This document shows positions 12,132 through 21,854 of a stretch of DNA of 64,000 nucleotides, one piece after another; the first letter of the stretch is position 1; the number at the start of each line of letters is the position of its first letter. Both the position numbers and the translations under genes were made by a program. Below the pieces are notes generated by a model. The model had not been told where the DNA came from. It saw nothing but the letters and a program-made list of their open reading frames with translations, and made no database searches. Source of the stretch: Symsagittifera roscoffensis (lineage: Eukaryota > Xenacoelomorpha > Acoela > Convolutidae); NCBI RefSeq assembly GCF_963678635.1, contig NC_087064.1:80008726-80072725 (forward strand), written 5' to 3'.

Positions 12132-12541
12132 TGGAACCTGATCTAAACTACATTTTATGATTGGATAAATTAGATATTTTACCATTGTAAAGTATTTAAT
12201 ATTAACCAATCATGATCCATCTAACTAACAACCCACTTATTTGTAAGTGCTGAAATTACTTGTAATTTCAGCACCAGAGAGATTTGAATTTAACTTAGAA
12301 ATTAGTTGACTCTCCAAGAGAACTTCAGCAGCCGCAATAAACCAGTATACCCTAGATCTATTGAGCCTAGCAGAGACTAGTTAAACAACCTGAGACTAGA
12401 TAGTATAAGAGTAAGATTAGGATCGGTATTAGACTAAGAAGTTGCACGAATCTATCCGGCCGAAAATAAGATAGCGTGACGAGCAGACGGTGTACCCTAT
12501 CCGAAATTACTCTATGAGTTAACCACCTCGGTTATAACTCA
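12132..12541 (+). repeat. 5' LTR (410 bp)
   Basis: TG...CA ends, same length and apparently same sequence as 30605-31014. It contains AATAAA at 12336-12341, which in the 3' copy can serve as the poly(A) signal, and a near-perfect hairpin at 12247-12274. The promoter lies presumably upstream of AATAAA. TATA-like AT-rich strings are present but no single box is decisive. Confidence 0.95.
12247..12274. promoter_or_regulatory. 13-bp-stem hairpin in the LTR
   Basis: GTGCTGAAATTAC and its exact reverse complement GTAATTTCAGCAC are separated only by TT. The same structure is in the 3' LTR at 30720-30747. It could be a DNA-level palindrome for a regulator or an RNA hairpin near the transcript ends. 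The function is inferred, not shown. Confidence 0.75.
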
Positions 12542-12862
12542 TCTGGTGCGACCATAAGTCTCGAACAAGACCTTAATAGCTTGGAATTAACCAAAAATAG
12601 ATTAGAATTTAGACAAAACATTTTTAAAATGTTATACGACGATAATTTAATCGAAATGTCTCTAAGACTCAATAGATCAGAGCCAATATTCCGAACGATA
12701 ATAGAACTACCCGGAATTGGAAGAATACCTCGAACCAGAGACGACATACGACAAAGTAGAAACTTACCAAATAGTTATATGATAGTACGGCAAAAGCCAA
12801 CACAAACTTTTATATTTAGAATTTTATTAGCAATGAATTTAGATTTTCATTTGCAAACATAA
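12518..12862 (+). other. Leader open frame without ATG start
   Basis: One frame is open from within U5 (12518), across the primer-binding-like site, to a stop at 12860-12862, about 114 codons. The part after 12570 is charged and helix-like (LELTKNRLEFRQNIF). It has no convincing ATG at its start. It may be chance, a leader peptide begun at a near-cognate codon, or a spliced leader exon. Confidence 0.25.
12544..12553 (+). promoter_or_regulatory. Primer-binding-site-like sequence
   Basis: TGGTGCGACC lies two bases after the LTR end, beginning with TGG as expected for pairing with a tRNA CCA tail. Further on, CTCGAAC (12560-12566) matches a T-arm complement (GTTCGAG), so pairing with the 3' part of a tRNA may extend about 23 nt. 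An arginine-type tRNA is possible from the CGACC core, but the primer was not identified. Confidence 0.6.
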
Positions 12863-13187
12863 AATCTTGAAGCCAATCTTCATGCTCATTACAGGCGCTA
12901 AACAAAATATTAATATACAATAACGATTGATAAAAATATCTCAGATCGTTTTCCTAAAATTCTGCAGTATTATATAAAACATGTTTGGAAAATATTTATT
13001 GAAAATCAAAATAAAAATTAGTAGCATGACAATAAACTGTTAGTAATCATAAAATCATCAGTTGTCTCAGCTTCATCACCTAAAACATAACAGCAATCAT
13101 AAGCTCACTAATATCATTAAAACACTAAATCTTTTCTTAAACAAATTTAAACCATTTTAAACTTAAATTCACTTAATTTTAAAATCA

Positions 13188-13273
13188 GATCATCAAGGCT
13201 TATCCTTGGATCTTAATTCATTTTCTATTTAATTAAATTTTAAAACTTGATCATCAAGGCCTATTCTTGGATC
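13188..13273 (+). promoter_or_regulatory. Paired hairpin repeats in the leader
   Basis: Two 25-nt near-identical units, 13188-13212 and 13249-13273, each start with GATCATCAAGG and end with CTTGGATC. Each folds on itself through CAAGG/CCTTG and the outer GATC. Tandem hairpins between primer site and gag are where packaging or dimerisation signals lie in retroelements, so that role is a reasonable inference. Confidence 0.5.
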
Positions 13274-13589
13274 AAAAAGAACAATTTTGTTCTCCCCCAC
13301 CCACTTAGCTAGTGTCTAACGACCTCAAACGTCGATTCACTATCCAACCCTTTCTCAAAACCCAAGACTAATAGAAATTTTTGAACAAAACTAACCATTC
13401 AAATTAGGATAAACAGTGAAGAACTTCGGTTATTCATCCTTCACTTGAACCCTCCTCTTACCAGACCCAGGATAAATCATAGACTTAGTAAGTTTAAAAT
13501 AGTATCTAACGAACTACTCGCGTTCTAATTATACCTGAACCTTGTGGATCGATTTACTATTCTCCAACCCTTGAACACAATCACTACCC

Positions 13590-13612
13590 TTAAGTAAGAT
13601 TAAGTAAGTTAA
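13590..13612 (+). promoter_or_regulatory. Possible 5' splice sites in leader
   Basis: Two adjacent donor-like strings, AAGTAAGAT and AAGTAAGTT, occur here; the second has GTAAGT at 13604-13609. A donor upstream of gag would allow a subgenomic RNA for the ORFs beyond pol, joined to the acceptor near 23262. Unproven. Confidence 0.3.
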
Positions 13613-13790
13613 CACCTTAGCTTATACTAGCCACGAGAAAGTAAAAAATCATTCTTCGGAATCGATATACTTTTCTCTCCAACCCTGAACAAATAGACCC
13701 AGGTTAAGCTAACCAAAAAATCGTAAGGACTAACAATTTAAGAAAATAGAAATCATCTAACAACTTTTTGCATCCGTCATCCTAAACCTT

Positions 13791-14258
13791 ATGTCATTTA
13801 AAAATCTAGGAAACAAACAAACAATCGTTTTACACAACTGTGAAATAGATAACAAAAAATACGACCTTGTAATCACACCTCATACACAAACAGTTGGATA
13901 TATTAGAACAAAACGACAAACACTAAAAAGGAAAATAATAAACAAACAAAGACAAATAACACGAAAAAGATTTTCCAAAAATAGAAACGCATTTTCAGAA
14001 TCAGAAGCCAGCAATTTAGACGAACTTTATAAATTAAAAGAATCTATAGATAAAAATTGCCCCATTCACGATCAATTATATTTTTCCGACTCAGAAACAA
14101 CTTCAAATTCATCAAAAAGAGGAAAAAGAAGAATAAAAAAGCAATATAAACACAAACCAGTACATTTATATAATTGGAATCAACCAATTAGACATATCGA
14201 TAATTACCTATTAACAGTCATTAAACGAAAAAATGAGCCAAACACACACTCCGAGTGA
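13791..14258 (+). CDS. Small basic ORF upstream of Gag, unknown function
   Basis: 155 codons from ATG, with an in-frame stop directly upstream fixing the earliest start. The product is rich in Lys/Arg, with basic clusters at residues about 40-65 and 110-125 (SSKRGKRRIKKQ), and an acidic-serine stretch between them (FSDSETTSNSS). It overlaps the Gag start by 26 nt in a different frame. No family was recognised. Basic composition suggests nucleic-acid binding or nuclear localisation, which is inference only. Codon and base bias (A-rich, G-poor) match the rest of the element, supporting real coding. Confidence 0.6.
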   Translation: MSFKNLGNKQTIVLHNCEIDNKKYDLVITPHTQTVGYIRTKRQTLKRKIINKQRQITRKRFSKNRNAFSESEASNLDELYKLKESIDKNCPIHDQLYFSDSETTSNSSKRGKRRIKKQYKHKPVHLYNWNQPIRHIDNYLLTVIKRKNEPNTHSE

Positions 14259-16722
14259 AGATAGTCCAGATGATGACGATATCTACCCCTTCCTCGTAGA
14301 TGCACCCAATGATAGAGGGCAGCATATACTTTGCAAGAATTTACTCCTAAATTTGTTTGAACCCGGAATCAGCCCATGTAAAGCAGAGTTCCCAGATGTA
14401 AAGATCAAAAGACAATTTATTGATCACTATCTGAAAGATATATGTAATTTGACACAACACTACGGAATCTACACCATAGAATTCACCTCACCAAACCCGA
14501 ATCACCGCAAATATGTAATTCAAACAGACGACCTTGATTTACAATTTTCAAAAGTATTCTCAGAATACATAAAAAGCATACAATATCATAACTCACAAAG
14601 AGCAAACTCCATATTCACTAATGAAGTTTTTGCCATAATATATAGTTATATCTCAATATTAGAGAACGAAATTCCAATCCCAAGTGTCTCACCGACAGAG
14701 ACATCCAAACATATAAAGGTACGACATGAAATCACACTATTTTCAACTTTTCTACATATAATTAAAGAAAATTTCACTAAAGCTGATGTTTCACAACATA
14801 CAAAACATGACTTACAAAAAATTTTGGCATGGTTTATAATAGATTATTTCACACATAATATAGATTTAATTTCACAAGCAAGAAAAAATTTCAGACCTCA
14901 AAATTCAAACGATGATACCGCCATCACAGAACAGTTAGACTACGTTTGGGACCCCGAATGGTCTCATTATGCATTTATAAATATCCCACAATCAATTGCA
15001 AGTCAAGCAATAAGTACAATATCTTATACCAGAGATTATGTAAGAGTAGTACCATTAACAATTGATGCAGCACCATTAAACTACAATACATTTTTACCCG
15101 ATACGCGAAATAACAGCTTAAACTCGACCGTCATACACAATGAAAACCTTAATGGAACTAGGAATCTCACTCAACAAGATATTCAAACACCATCACACTT
15201 CAAAAATGAAGAAATTGTACAAACAACAACAACTACACAACAAAGTATTTCACCAATACGTCCAAATTTAACAACACCAAGAAATACAAACACTTCAGAA
15301 GCACAGGTAACCTTGCAATCAACCGTTAAACCTTCGGTTGCTCCAAAATATTCACAAATGGATTATCAAACATATAGACCCATGACAATACCGTCAAAAA
15401 CACGCAGAACGTTCACAAGAAACACTTTTGCGGAACACAATTATAATTACGCACATTCATCAAAAACAAACTATCCCCCACAAAAAAATAATAATAATCA
15501 GATAAGATCTCGATATTGGGATAACCCAATGGCAACAACCAACTCAGTAAATTTTCAAACTAATTCACATCCTCCACAGGATCGTAGTGAAAATTACCCA
15601 TTCTTTCAACAGAACAAAAATAAAAAACAAGCATCTCATCAAACGGATTATTTATCCTCTGATGATGATTATTTACAACCAGATATATTTGCACCATACA
15701 CTCAAGAATATCGTGGACAAGGAGTGCAAAAACCGCATACATATCATAGAATTTTTTCTCCACACCCAACAGATACACAAAATCAACAACCAATGCAAAT
15801 GCAAAACCCAATTAATACACAATCTTTTCAACCAATTCAGCCACAAAACCAAATGATTACACACTCGTATCAACCAACACAAATGCAAAATGAAATACCA
15901 CTTCCATATTACCTTCAACAACACGAAATAACAAAAAATCAACTTTCGAATTTTTCACAAATGCCAAATGCAGCAGAATCATTACAAATGACAATGAATC
16001 CATACCTTATGGGTGGATCATCAATAACATCAAACAAACCATTAATGGTATTCACAGGAACAGACCCTGAATATTCTGTAGAATATTATTTAAATGCAGT
16101 AACATCAAATTTAATTTTAAATATAGGACCTGAACCAATTAATACGCCACTACATCAAAATTGGATACATCGACGCACAGCGTTGATACAGACAACCTTA
16201 GACGGCGCAGCCCAAAAATGGTTTTCAGTATTGCCTATAGAAATAAAATCAAATTGGAAAAGATTTACACAAGAATTTTCAAAAATGTTTGACTCCGAAA
16301 GAAACAAACAACAACAAAGAGTTTTATGTAATGAAATTCGCAGATTACCAAATGAAACCATCAAACAATTAGCAGTACGTATCGAAACACTAGTTCGAAA
16401 AGCATACTCACTAAATACACGCGACTACAAAAACACAAAAATGACAGAAATCTTAATGATGACCTTAACACCTCAATTAAGGAAAATAGCAATAAAAAAG
16501 AGAGCATCCCATCCCTCCTCAATTCGAGAGCCCGATTTAGATTTTCGAAAACTAGTAGATAAACTAGAGCAAGAGGAAATTACAATGAAACTTGAAGAAA
16601 CAGAAAATCTGAAATTACAATATGTTAATCGAATTGAAACAAATACCACAAATATCAATAATATACAGGAATCAGATACAGACCTCGTTGAAAAAATCAC
16701 TGAAATACTCAATATTTATTAA
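14233..16722 (+). CDS. gag: Gag-like structural polyprotein
   Basis: 829 codons from ATG. Residues about 1-240 form a structured, charged region without a recognised family, in matrix position. Residues about 240-595 are Gln/Asn/Thr/Pro-rich and probably disordered. Residues about 600-770 match the retrotransposon Gag capsid pattern: FTGTDPEYSVEYYL, a LDGAAQKWF motif, and W-F-F spacing in WKRFTQEFSKMF. The C-terminus is helical and charged. At 829 residues it is larger than usual Gypsy Gag. The frame ends at TAA 16720-16722, and the zinc knuckle expected in nucleocapsid lies immediately downstream in the same frame. Whether the TAA is a readthrough signal or a mutation cannot be told from sequence. 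Confidence 0.88.
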   Translation: MSQTHTPSEDSPDDDDIYPFLVDAPNDRGQHILCKNLLLNLFEPGISPCKAEFPDVKIKRQFIDHYLKDICNLTQHYGIYTIEFTSPNPNHRKYVIQTDDLDLQFSKVFSEYIKSIQYHNSQRANSIFTNEVFAIIYSYISILENEIPIPSVSPTETSKHIKVRHEITLFSTFLHIIKENFTKADVSQHTKHDLQKILAWFIIDYFTHNIDLISQARKNFRPQNSNDDTAITEQLDYVWDPEWSHYAFINIPQSIASQAISTISYTRDYVRVVPLTIDAAPLNYNTFLPDTRNNSLNSTVIHNENLNGTRNLTQQDIQTPSHFKNEEIVQTTTTTQQSISPIRPNLTTPRNTNTSEAQVTLQSTVKPSVAPKYSQMDYQTYRPMTIPSKTRRTFTRNTFAEHNYNYAHSSKTNYPPQKNNNNQIRSRYWDNPMATTNSVNFQTNSHPPQDRSENYPFFQQNKNKKQASHQTDYLSSDDDYLQPDIFAPYTQEYRGQGVQKPHTYHRIFSPHPTDTQNQQPMQMQNPINTQSFQPIQPQNQMITHSYQPTQMQNEIPLPYYLQQHEITKNQLSNFSQMPNAAESLQMTMNPYLMGGSSITSNKPLMVFTGTDPEYSVEYYLNAVTSNLILNIGPEPINTPLHQNWIHRRTALIQTTLDGAAQKWFSVLPIEIKSNWKRFTQEFSKMFDSERNKQQQRVLCNEIRRLPNETIKQLAVRIETLVRKAYSLNTRDYKNTKMTEILMMTLTPQLRKIAIKKRASHPSSIREPDLDFRKLVDKLEQEEITMKLEETENLKLQYVNRIETNTTNINNIQESDTDLVEKITEILNIY

Positions 16723-18558
16723 AAACACCCAAAATTTAAAGGCAAACCATCTTTTAAAAAATGGTGTAATTATTGCCGACGATACGGACATAGTATTTCT
16801 GAATGTAGACAAAAACAACAGGACAATCAAAACAAACCTCAAAAATATAAGGAACCGAATAAATCATTCTATCAGTACATGAAAAAAGATCAAAATCTAC
16901 CGAACAAAAATATATACAGCAACAACAGTTCAGGAAAACCACTTCCGAACAATACCAATTACACGAGAACTCAATCACCATATAATTCAAGTTATAGAGG
17001 AAGATCACCAGAACGAAGAAATACACAAAATTCATCACAAAACCATTATAATAGACCAAATAGTCGAAATAATTACTCCAGATCAAATTCAAATACAACA
17101 CAATTTGTTTCTAGATCTAATTCCCAATCAAGAAATAATTACTATCCAAACAATCAATCACGAAACTCATCATACAATAGAAATAGAAATTACTCCAATA
17201 ATCGAAATAGAAGTTATTCAAACAACCGAAACCAGAATTACCCGAACAATCGATCAAGGAATAACTCATATAATAGATCAAACTATAACAGACCAAACAA
17301 TAATTATCAAAACAGATCACGAAATAATTCACAAAATCGACATTCAAGTTATAATAACCGTTATAGAAATTATTCCCAATCACCACACAGGAATAATAAC
17401 CATTATAATAATTCTAACAATCGCCACAGAAGTAGTACACCTAAACATCAAAGAAATATTAATCAAGTACAATCAAACCCAGAAACAACATCAGACCCCC
17501 CAAGTATTGATGACACAGGAAATAACGAACTACAACTAAATCAAACAAACTGTGAATCATCAGATTCAGAAAGTGATACAGGAAACACTATTTCCATCAA
17601 TATGATAGCAGTCGAAAATGACTACGAACCTATTATATATGAACAACCTTTTTCATCACATATATATGAAAATCAATTAGAACTCCTTCACAATTATTAT
17701 ATTGAACCCATCCATTCTACACAAACGGCACAAGAAACTAACGAAATCAACACTACAAATCAATCCAATGAAAATGACAAAACAAAATACTTGAATACAA
17801 ATCACATCTATCAAAATATACAAAAAGAACAACCCAAAGAAAAAATTTGGACAATACCATTTCTTTTAGAAAGCCCAAGAAACAAAGAATTTCAACCACC
17901 AGATCTTGAAATTGATTTTTTAATTGATTCAGGAGCAGAATCAAACATAATAAACATTCCCACATGGAATGAGATAAAATCATTACACCCAAAACTAACG
18001 CCTCTTGAAACCTCCAGTAAACTAGCAACAGCACAAGGATCAACATTGGTAAACTATGGAAAAATTCAATTATTTCTTCTCCTCACAAGAACAATAGAGC
18101 AAATAAAAATTTTAAATAAACCATTTAAACAAATATTTCATATCACTGATATTAAACACAATATCATTGGAATACCATTTATCTCTAAATATATACCAAC
18201 AATCAACATTTTGAATAGTAAAATACTAATCAAAGATAAATACACAAAAACAAAAGACACATCCCTAACATTTTTTCAAAGATTAAATAAACAACCACCA
18301 TTCTTTTCAAAATTTTATCCGATATATAATCAACAAAGAAAACACCTGAAACCACTATCAGGAAACATATATAATTTTTCAATAAAACAAGTTCACCAAT
18401 ATGATAAAAAACAAAATAGACAACAACTCTATATGTCAGATTTTGAATTCAAACCTATCCATAAGTTTTTCAAAATCACAATCTCATCCATAAAATATTT
18501 GAAAAACTCGAATTCAGATATTATTTCTCTACATGTATACAACAATACACCCTATTAA
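16723..18558 (+). CDS. pol: Zinc knuckle, Arg/Asn-rich region and aspartic protease
   Basis: Same frame as Gag, open directly after its TAA. A CCHC knuckle at about 16765-16806 reads CNYCRRYGHSISEC (C-X2-C-X4-H-X4-C). The first ATG is 16879. Downstream of it about 190 residues are Asn/Arg/Ser/Tyr repeats (NNRNRSYSNN-like), probably RNA binding. A retroviral-type protease follows, with catalytic LIDSGAESN near 17920-17945 and a NIIGIPFIS segment near 18167-18187 like the family's ILG-type motif. It ends at a single in-frame TAA (18556-18558), after which the same frame continues into reverse transcriptase. If that stop is obeyed, enzyme domains are made separately or by recoding. Confidence 0.85.
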   Translation, partial: KHPKFKGKPSFKKWCNYCRRYGHSISECRQKQQDNQNKPQKYKEPNKSFYQYMKKDQNLPNKNIYSNNSSGKPLPNNTNYTRTQSPYNSSYRGRSPERRNTQNSSQNHYNRPNSRNNYSRSNSNTTQFVSRSNSQSRNNYYPNNQSRNSSYNRNRNYSNNRNRSYSNNRNQNYPNNRSRNNSYNRSNYNRPNNNYQNRSRNNSQNRHSSYNNRYRNYSQSPHRNNNHYNNSNNRHRSSTPKHQRNINQVQSNPETTSDPPSIDDTGNNELQLNQTNCESSDSESDTGNTISINMIAVENDYEPIIYEQPFSSHIYENQLELLHNYYIEPIHSTQTAQETNEINTTNQSNENDKTKYLNTNHIYQNIQKEQPKEKIWTIPFLLESPRNKEFQPPDLEIDFLIDSGAESNIINIPTWNEIKSLHPKLTPLETSSKLATAQGSTLVNYGKIQLFLLLTRTIEQIKILNKPFKQIFHITDIKHNIIGIPFISKYIPTINILNSKILIKDKYTKTKDTSLTFFQRLNKQPPFFSKFYPIYNQQRKHLKPLSGNIYNFSIKQVHQYDKKQNRQQLYMSDFEFKPIHKFFKITISSIKYLKNSNSDIISLHVYNNTPY

Positions 18559-20352
18559 GTAACACTACCTTTAGGACTTTTAGGCTATTGCGAAACCAAC
18601 GCTACGATATCACCAGTACACGAAAAAGCATACCGCGTAAATAATATACTCCAATTATTAGATATTTGTCAATCCACAATTCTTAATGAAGAATTATCCA
18701 TAAATAATATAATAAGTAATGAAAAAAGAAATACAGATTATTTCACAAAAACCCGATATTTCAAACCTACATTCAACATAAATAACTATACAGAGAATCA
18801 ACAGAAATTTTTAACAATGTTTAACTTCCAACATTCACAAATAACACAAGACGAATTTGATAAATTAGCCAAACAGCTAATAAAATATTCATCAGTCTAT
18901 GCAACATCTAAATTTGATGTTGGCAAAATCAGTTCATCACTACATCTCCCATTAAAACCTGTTGCAGTTTTCAAAAAACAAAGAGCAAGTAAAGTACCAA
19001 TTCATTTACACGATAAAGTAAACAGATTACTCGATATTTTAGAACAATACAATATAATCTCACCGGTAAACAAAGAAGAACAACCAAAAGGTAACACATT
19101 TATCAACCCTGTTATCATCCTAGCAAAAGGAGAATCATTAAAAATAGTTCTAGACGCTAGATATCTTAATTCACTAATAGACGAATCAAAATGCAATTGG
19201 CCTATTGAACCAATACAAGTTATTTTAACAAAAATAAACGGAAAATACTTTACAACCCCAGATATGAATAGTGCATATAATCAAATGCCACTAGATGAAC
19301 AATCGCGACGCTTAACACAATTTGTTATTGGAAATCAGCAATATGAATTCAACCGCCTATTCTATGGAATATCCATAGGACCAGCAGCATTTTCAGCTTT
19401 TATGAGCAAAATTTTTCGACCACTAATACTTAAGAAAAACGCAATCACCTATTTAGACGATGTTTTTATGCAATCACAGACAAAAGAAGAAATGTTTAAT
19501 GTTTTAGAACACTATCACAAAATACTTCAGAACGAAAATCTGAAGGCCGCTCCCGACAAGTCACACTTCTTTTTAACACGAGTTAAATTCTTAGGATATA
19601 ATATAGAAAGAAAAACAATCACTCCATTAAAATCACGCATTGATGCTATTCAAAAGCTCCAACCACCAACAAACAAAAAGAAAATCCAAGAATTCCTTGG
19701 AATGTTAAATTTTTTAAGCAAATATGTCTATAAAATGCAATTATACCTAAGACCTTTCTATAATATACTTAGACAACAAAATACTTTTGAATGGAACACA
19801 GAACATCAAGCACAATTTGAAGAAATTAAAAAACTCTTAACTGAACAAATTTCGAATACAATTCCAGATCCAAATCAACCATTCTATGCAATGTGGGATG
19901 CTTCGAATTTTGGCATCGGCGCAGCATTATTACAATCACACAATGGTACAAACAAAATGAACCTTATATCAGCAAATTCTCGATTATTCACTCAAGCAGA
20001 GCTACGACTCTCAACTCTAATGAGAGAATGTACAGCCATAATATATACACTGACAGAATATGAATTTCTAATACTTGGATCAAAACATCCAACAGTTTTA
20101 TTCACAGATCACAAACCAATCATTTTTCTCTTTACACAAAAATCTAATCCAAACCACCGAGTTTATAGATTTCAATTAATTCTAATGAAATTCCCAAACT
20201 TACATATAGTTTGGACAGCAGGAAAGAATCTTGCATTACCAGACACTTTAAGTCGAAATACACCACCTGAATTACTTAAACGTAAAACTACAGTTGAAAT
20301 ACCCAAAAATATAAAATTTTACCTTGCAGAAAACGAAACATCACCCGACTAG
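18559..20352 (+). CDS. pol: Reverse transcriptase and RNase H
   Basis: Open from the codon after TAA 18556; first ATG 18817 (511 codons from there). Reverse transcriptase motifs in order: FTTPDMNSAYNQM (first catalytic Asp, about 19250-19290), LFYGISIGPAAF, the YLDD active site at about 19450-19461, and FLGYNIE. RNase H follows: DASNFGIGAALL near 19895-19930, RECTAIIY, LFTDHKPI and a terminal LPDTLSR. This arrangement is diagnostic for Ty3/Gypsy. Catalytic residues are all present. The first ATG lies inside the region expected to join protease and polymerase. Ends with TAG 20350-20352; coding resumes in another frame, open from 20298. Confidence 0.93.
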   Translation, partial: VTLPLGLLGYCETNATISPVHEKAYRVNNILQLLDICQSTILNEELSINNIISNEKRNTDYFTKTRYFKPTFNINNYTENQQKFLTMFNFQHSQITQDEFDKLAKQLIKYSSVYATSKFDVGKISSSLHLPLKPVAVFKKQRASKVPIHLHDKVNRLLDILEQYNIISPVNKEEQPKGNTFINPVIILAKGESLKIVLDARYLNSLIDESKCNWPIEPIQVILTKINGKYFTTPDMNSAYNQMPLDEQSRRLTQFVIGNQQYEFNRLFYGISIGPAAFSAFMSKIFRPLILKKNAITYLDDVFMQSQTKEEMFNVLEHYHKILQNENLKAAPDKSHFFLTRVKFLGYNIERKTITPLKSRIDAIQKLQPPTNKKKIQEFLGMLNFLSKYVYKMQLYLRPFYNILRQQNTFEWNTEHQAQFEEIKKLLTEQISNTIPDPNQPFYAMWDASNFGIGAALLQSHNGTNKMNLISANSRLFTQAELRLSTLMRECTAIIYTLTEYEFLILGSKHPTVLFTDHKPIIFLFTQKSNPNHRVYRFQLILMKFPNLHIVWTAGKNLALPDTLSRNTPPELLKRKTTVEIPKNIKFYLAENETSPD

Positions 20353-21155
20353 AATGCAAATATGCAGTAAAAACTGACGTTGAACAATCACAGATAAACA
20401 ATCTACAACACTTCCCACTCTATTTAGATTGCCAAAATAACCACTACGAAGTTGATCTACTTGGAACATCAACTTTCAAACCAATTCCATACTCACAATG
20501 GATAAAAAATAACACCCAACAAAAAAGAGTAAAACAACACTCGCATAAAAAAGACCTTTTTCCATTAATTGAAAAAGAAAATCTAACTGATAAAATAAAT
20601 TTATCAGGACCACAAACAAACGATTCAAAATACACAAAAAATCAAGTTTTTGACCTCCATGACCCACTTGATACAATTCCTTTATCTAAATTAGAAATTG
20701 AAAACATTTTTCTCCCCCCAACAGATAAAATTACAATTAATACTTTGAAACAATATCAAAATCTTGACCCAGTAATTAGACAACTAAAATCATGGCACAA
20801 ATATAAAACTAAACCCGTCAAGGCAGATACAACTATTTTAGGAAATAAAACACTCCTCAGATATTTTCGAAAATTTAATAATACAACAATTAACGAAAAC
20901 ACAGACCTTCTAGAATACCAATTAAACGAATCTACAGTTCCCTGTCTCCCCCTAAGTATGATTCTTATAGCTTTTAATATTTCACATACACAAAACATTA
21001 AAGGACACTCTGGATCAGAGAAAACATATTCAAATTTCATACAAAACTTTTATTTTCCAAATGCACCAATTTGGATAAAAGTACTATGCAATGATTGTAT
21101 AGTATGTCAGCTAAATAAACCTTATCCAAATCAAAAACAAATAGCACAAAAATAA
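20298..21155 (+). CDS. pol: RNase H tail/linker and integrase zinc-binding domain
   Basis: A frame shifted relative to reverse transcriptase is open from 20298, overlapping the end of the previous segment by about 52 nt. It has no ATG at its start, so expression needs a frame change or separate initiation. After a charged linker it carries the HHCC integrase N-terminal domain at about 20980-21120: HTQNIKGHSGSEKT then CNDCIVCQLNK. It ends at TAA 21153-21155, and the integrase core follows in the same frame. No canonical minus-one slippery heptamer was found in the overlap. Confidence 0.85.
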   Translation, partial: NTQKYKILPCRKRNITRLECKYAVKTDVEQSQINNLQHFPLYLDCQNNHYEVDLLGTSTFKPIPYSQWIKNNTQQKRVKQHSHKKDLFPLIEKENLTDKINLSGPQTNDSKYTKNQVFDLHDPLDTIPLSKLEIENIFLPPTDKITINTLKQYQNLDPVIRQLKSWHKYKTKPVKADTTILGNKTLLRYFRKFNNTTINENTDLLEYQLNESTVPCLPLSMILIAFNISHTQNIKGHSGSEKTYSNFIQNFYFPNAPIWIKVLCNDCIVCQLNKPYPNQKQIAQK

Positions 21156-21854
21156 GATTTTAAAGGACAAAGTTTGTACTTTAACCACCGTATTTCATTT
21201 GATACAAAAGGACCAATTTCACCCTCATCCGAAGGAAACTCCTACATTATGGTAATTGTTGACGCATTTACACATTATGTAGCACTTAACCCAGTACCAC
21301 ATTTTAACGCTTATTACGCTTACACAACACTCTATGAACACTGGATAGCTAAATTCGGACTACCAGAAATTTTAGTTACAGACAACGGTACAGAATTCAT
21401 AAATAATGAAATCATCACATTATGTCATTTATATAACATCAAACACAAACCACGTACATCTCATGCACCTTGGACAAACGGCTTAGTCGAAGGTATGAAT
21501 CGTTCACTACAAGAATATCTTAGATGTATCATCAATGGAAATGATACAAAATACACCGAATGGTCAGCAGATGTAAAACTATTTCCCTCAGCATATAATT
21601 CACAAATCACGACAACTCTAGGAATGTCACCATATGAAATGGTTTTTAATCAAAAGCCACGCAAACCAATTATGTTTACAGCAAACTCTCATAAAAATGC
21701 ACAAAGTTATTGTCAACCGAATAAAGAATCAATTTGTTACAACTTACCTTTACATACACACGATGAAGATCATTTTCATCACCCACAAATTCTTAAATTA
21801 GCCTCCGGTACACACACCGAATGGATTTTAAACAGAGATAAAAAAACACAATGA
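21156..21854 (+). CDS. pol: Integrase catalytic core (DDE)
   Basis: In frame with the preceding zinc-binding domain, after one TAA. The catalytic triad is visible: Asp in SFDTKGPIS (about 21195), Asp in VTDNGTEF (about 21378), and Glu in WTNGLVEGMNRSL (about 21490), with the expected spacing. This domain inserts the cDNA into host DNA. It has no ATG near its beginning. Ends at TGA 21852-21854; just before that, an A7 run (21840-21846) lies in the 20-nt overlap with the next open frame. Confidence 0.9.
   Translation, partial: DFKGQSLYFNHRISFDTKGPISPSSEGNSYIMVIVDAFTHYVALNPVPHFNAYYAYTTLYEHWIAKFGLPEILVTDNGTEFINNEIITLCHLYNIKHKPRTSHAPWTNGLVEGMNRSLQEYLRCIINGNDTKYTEWSADVKLFPSAYNSQITTTLGMSPYEMVFNQKPRKPIMFTANSHKNAQSYCQPNKESICYNLPLHTHDEDHFHHPQILKLASGTHTEWILNRDKKTQ

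Noticed and set aside
17105-17539. 144-codon plus-strand frame rich in Ile/Thr inside the zinc knuckle/protease ORF
   Set aside because: Shadow of the Asn/Arg-rich repeats in another frame; the real frame carries the protease motif.
20298-20349. Canonical minus-one slippery heptamer at the reverse transcriptase/integrase switch
   Set aside because: A-runs and AAAATTTT are present, but none fits the X XXY YYZ register in the upstream frame.
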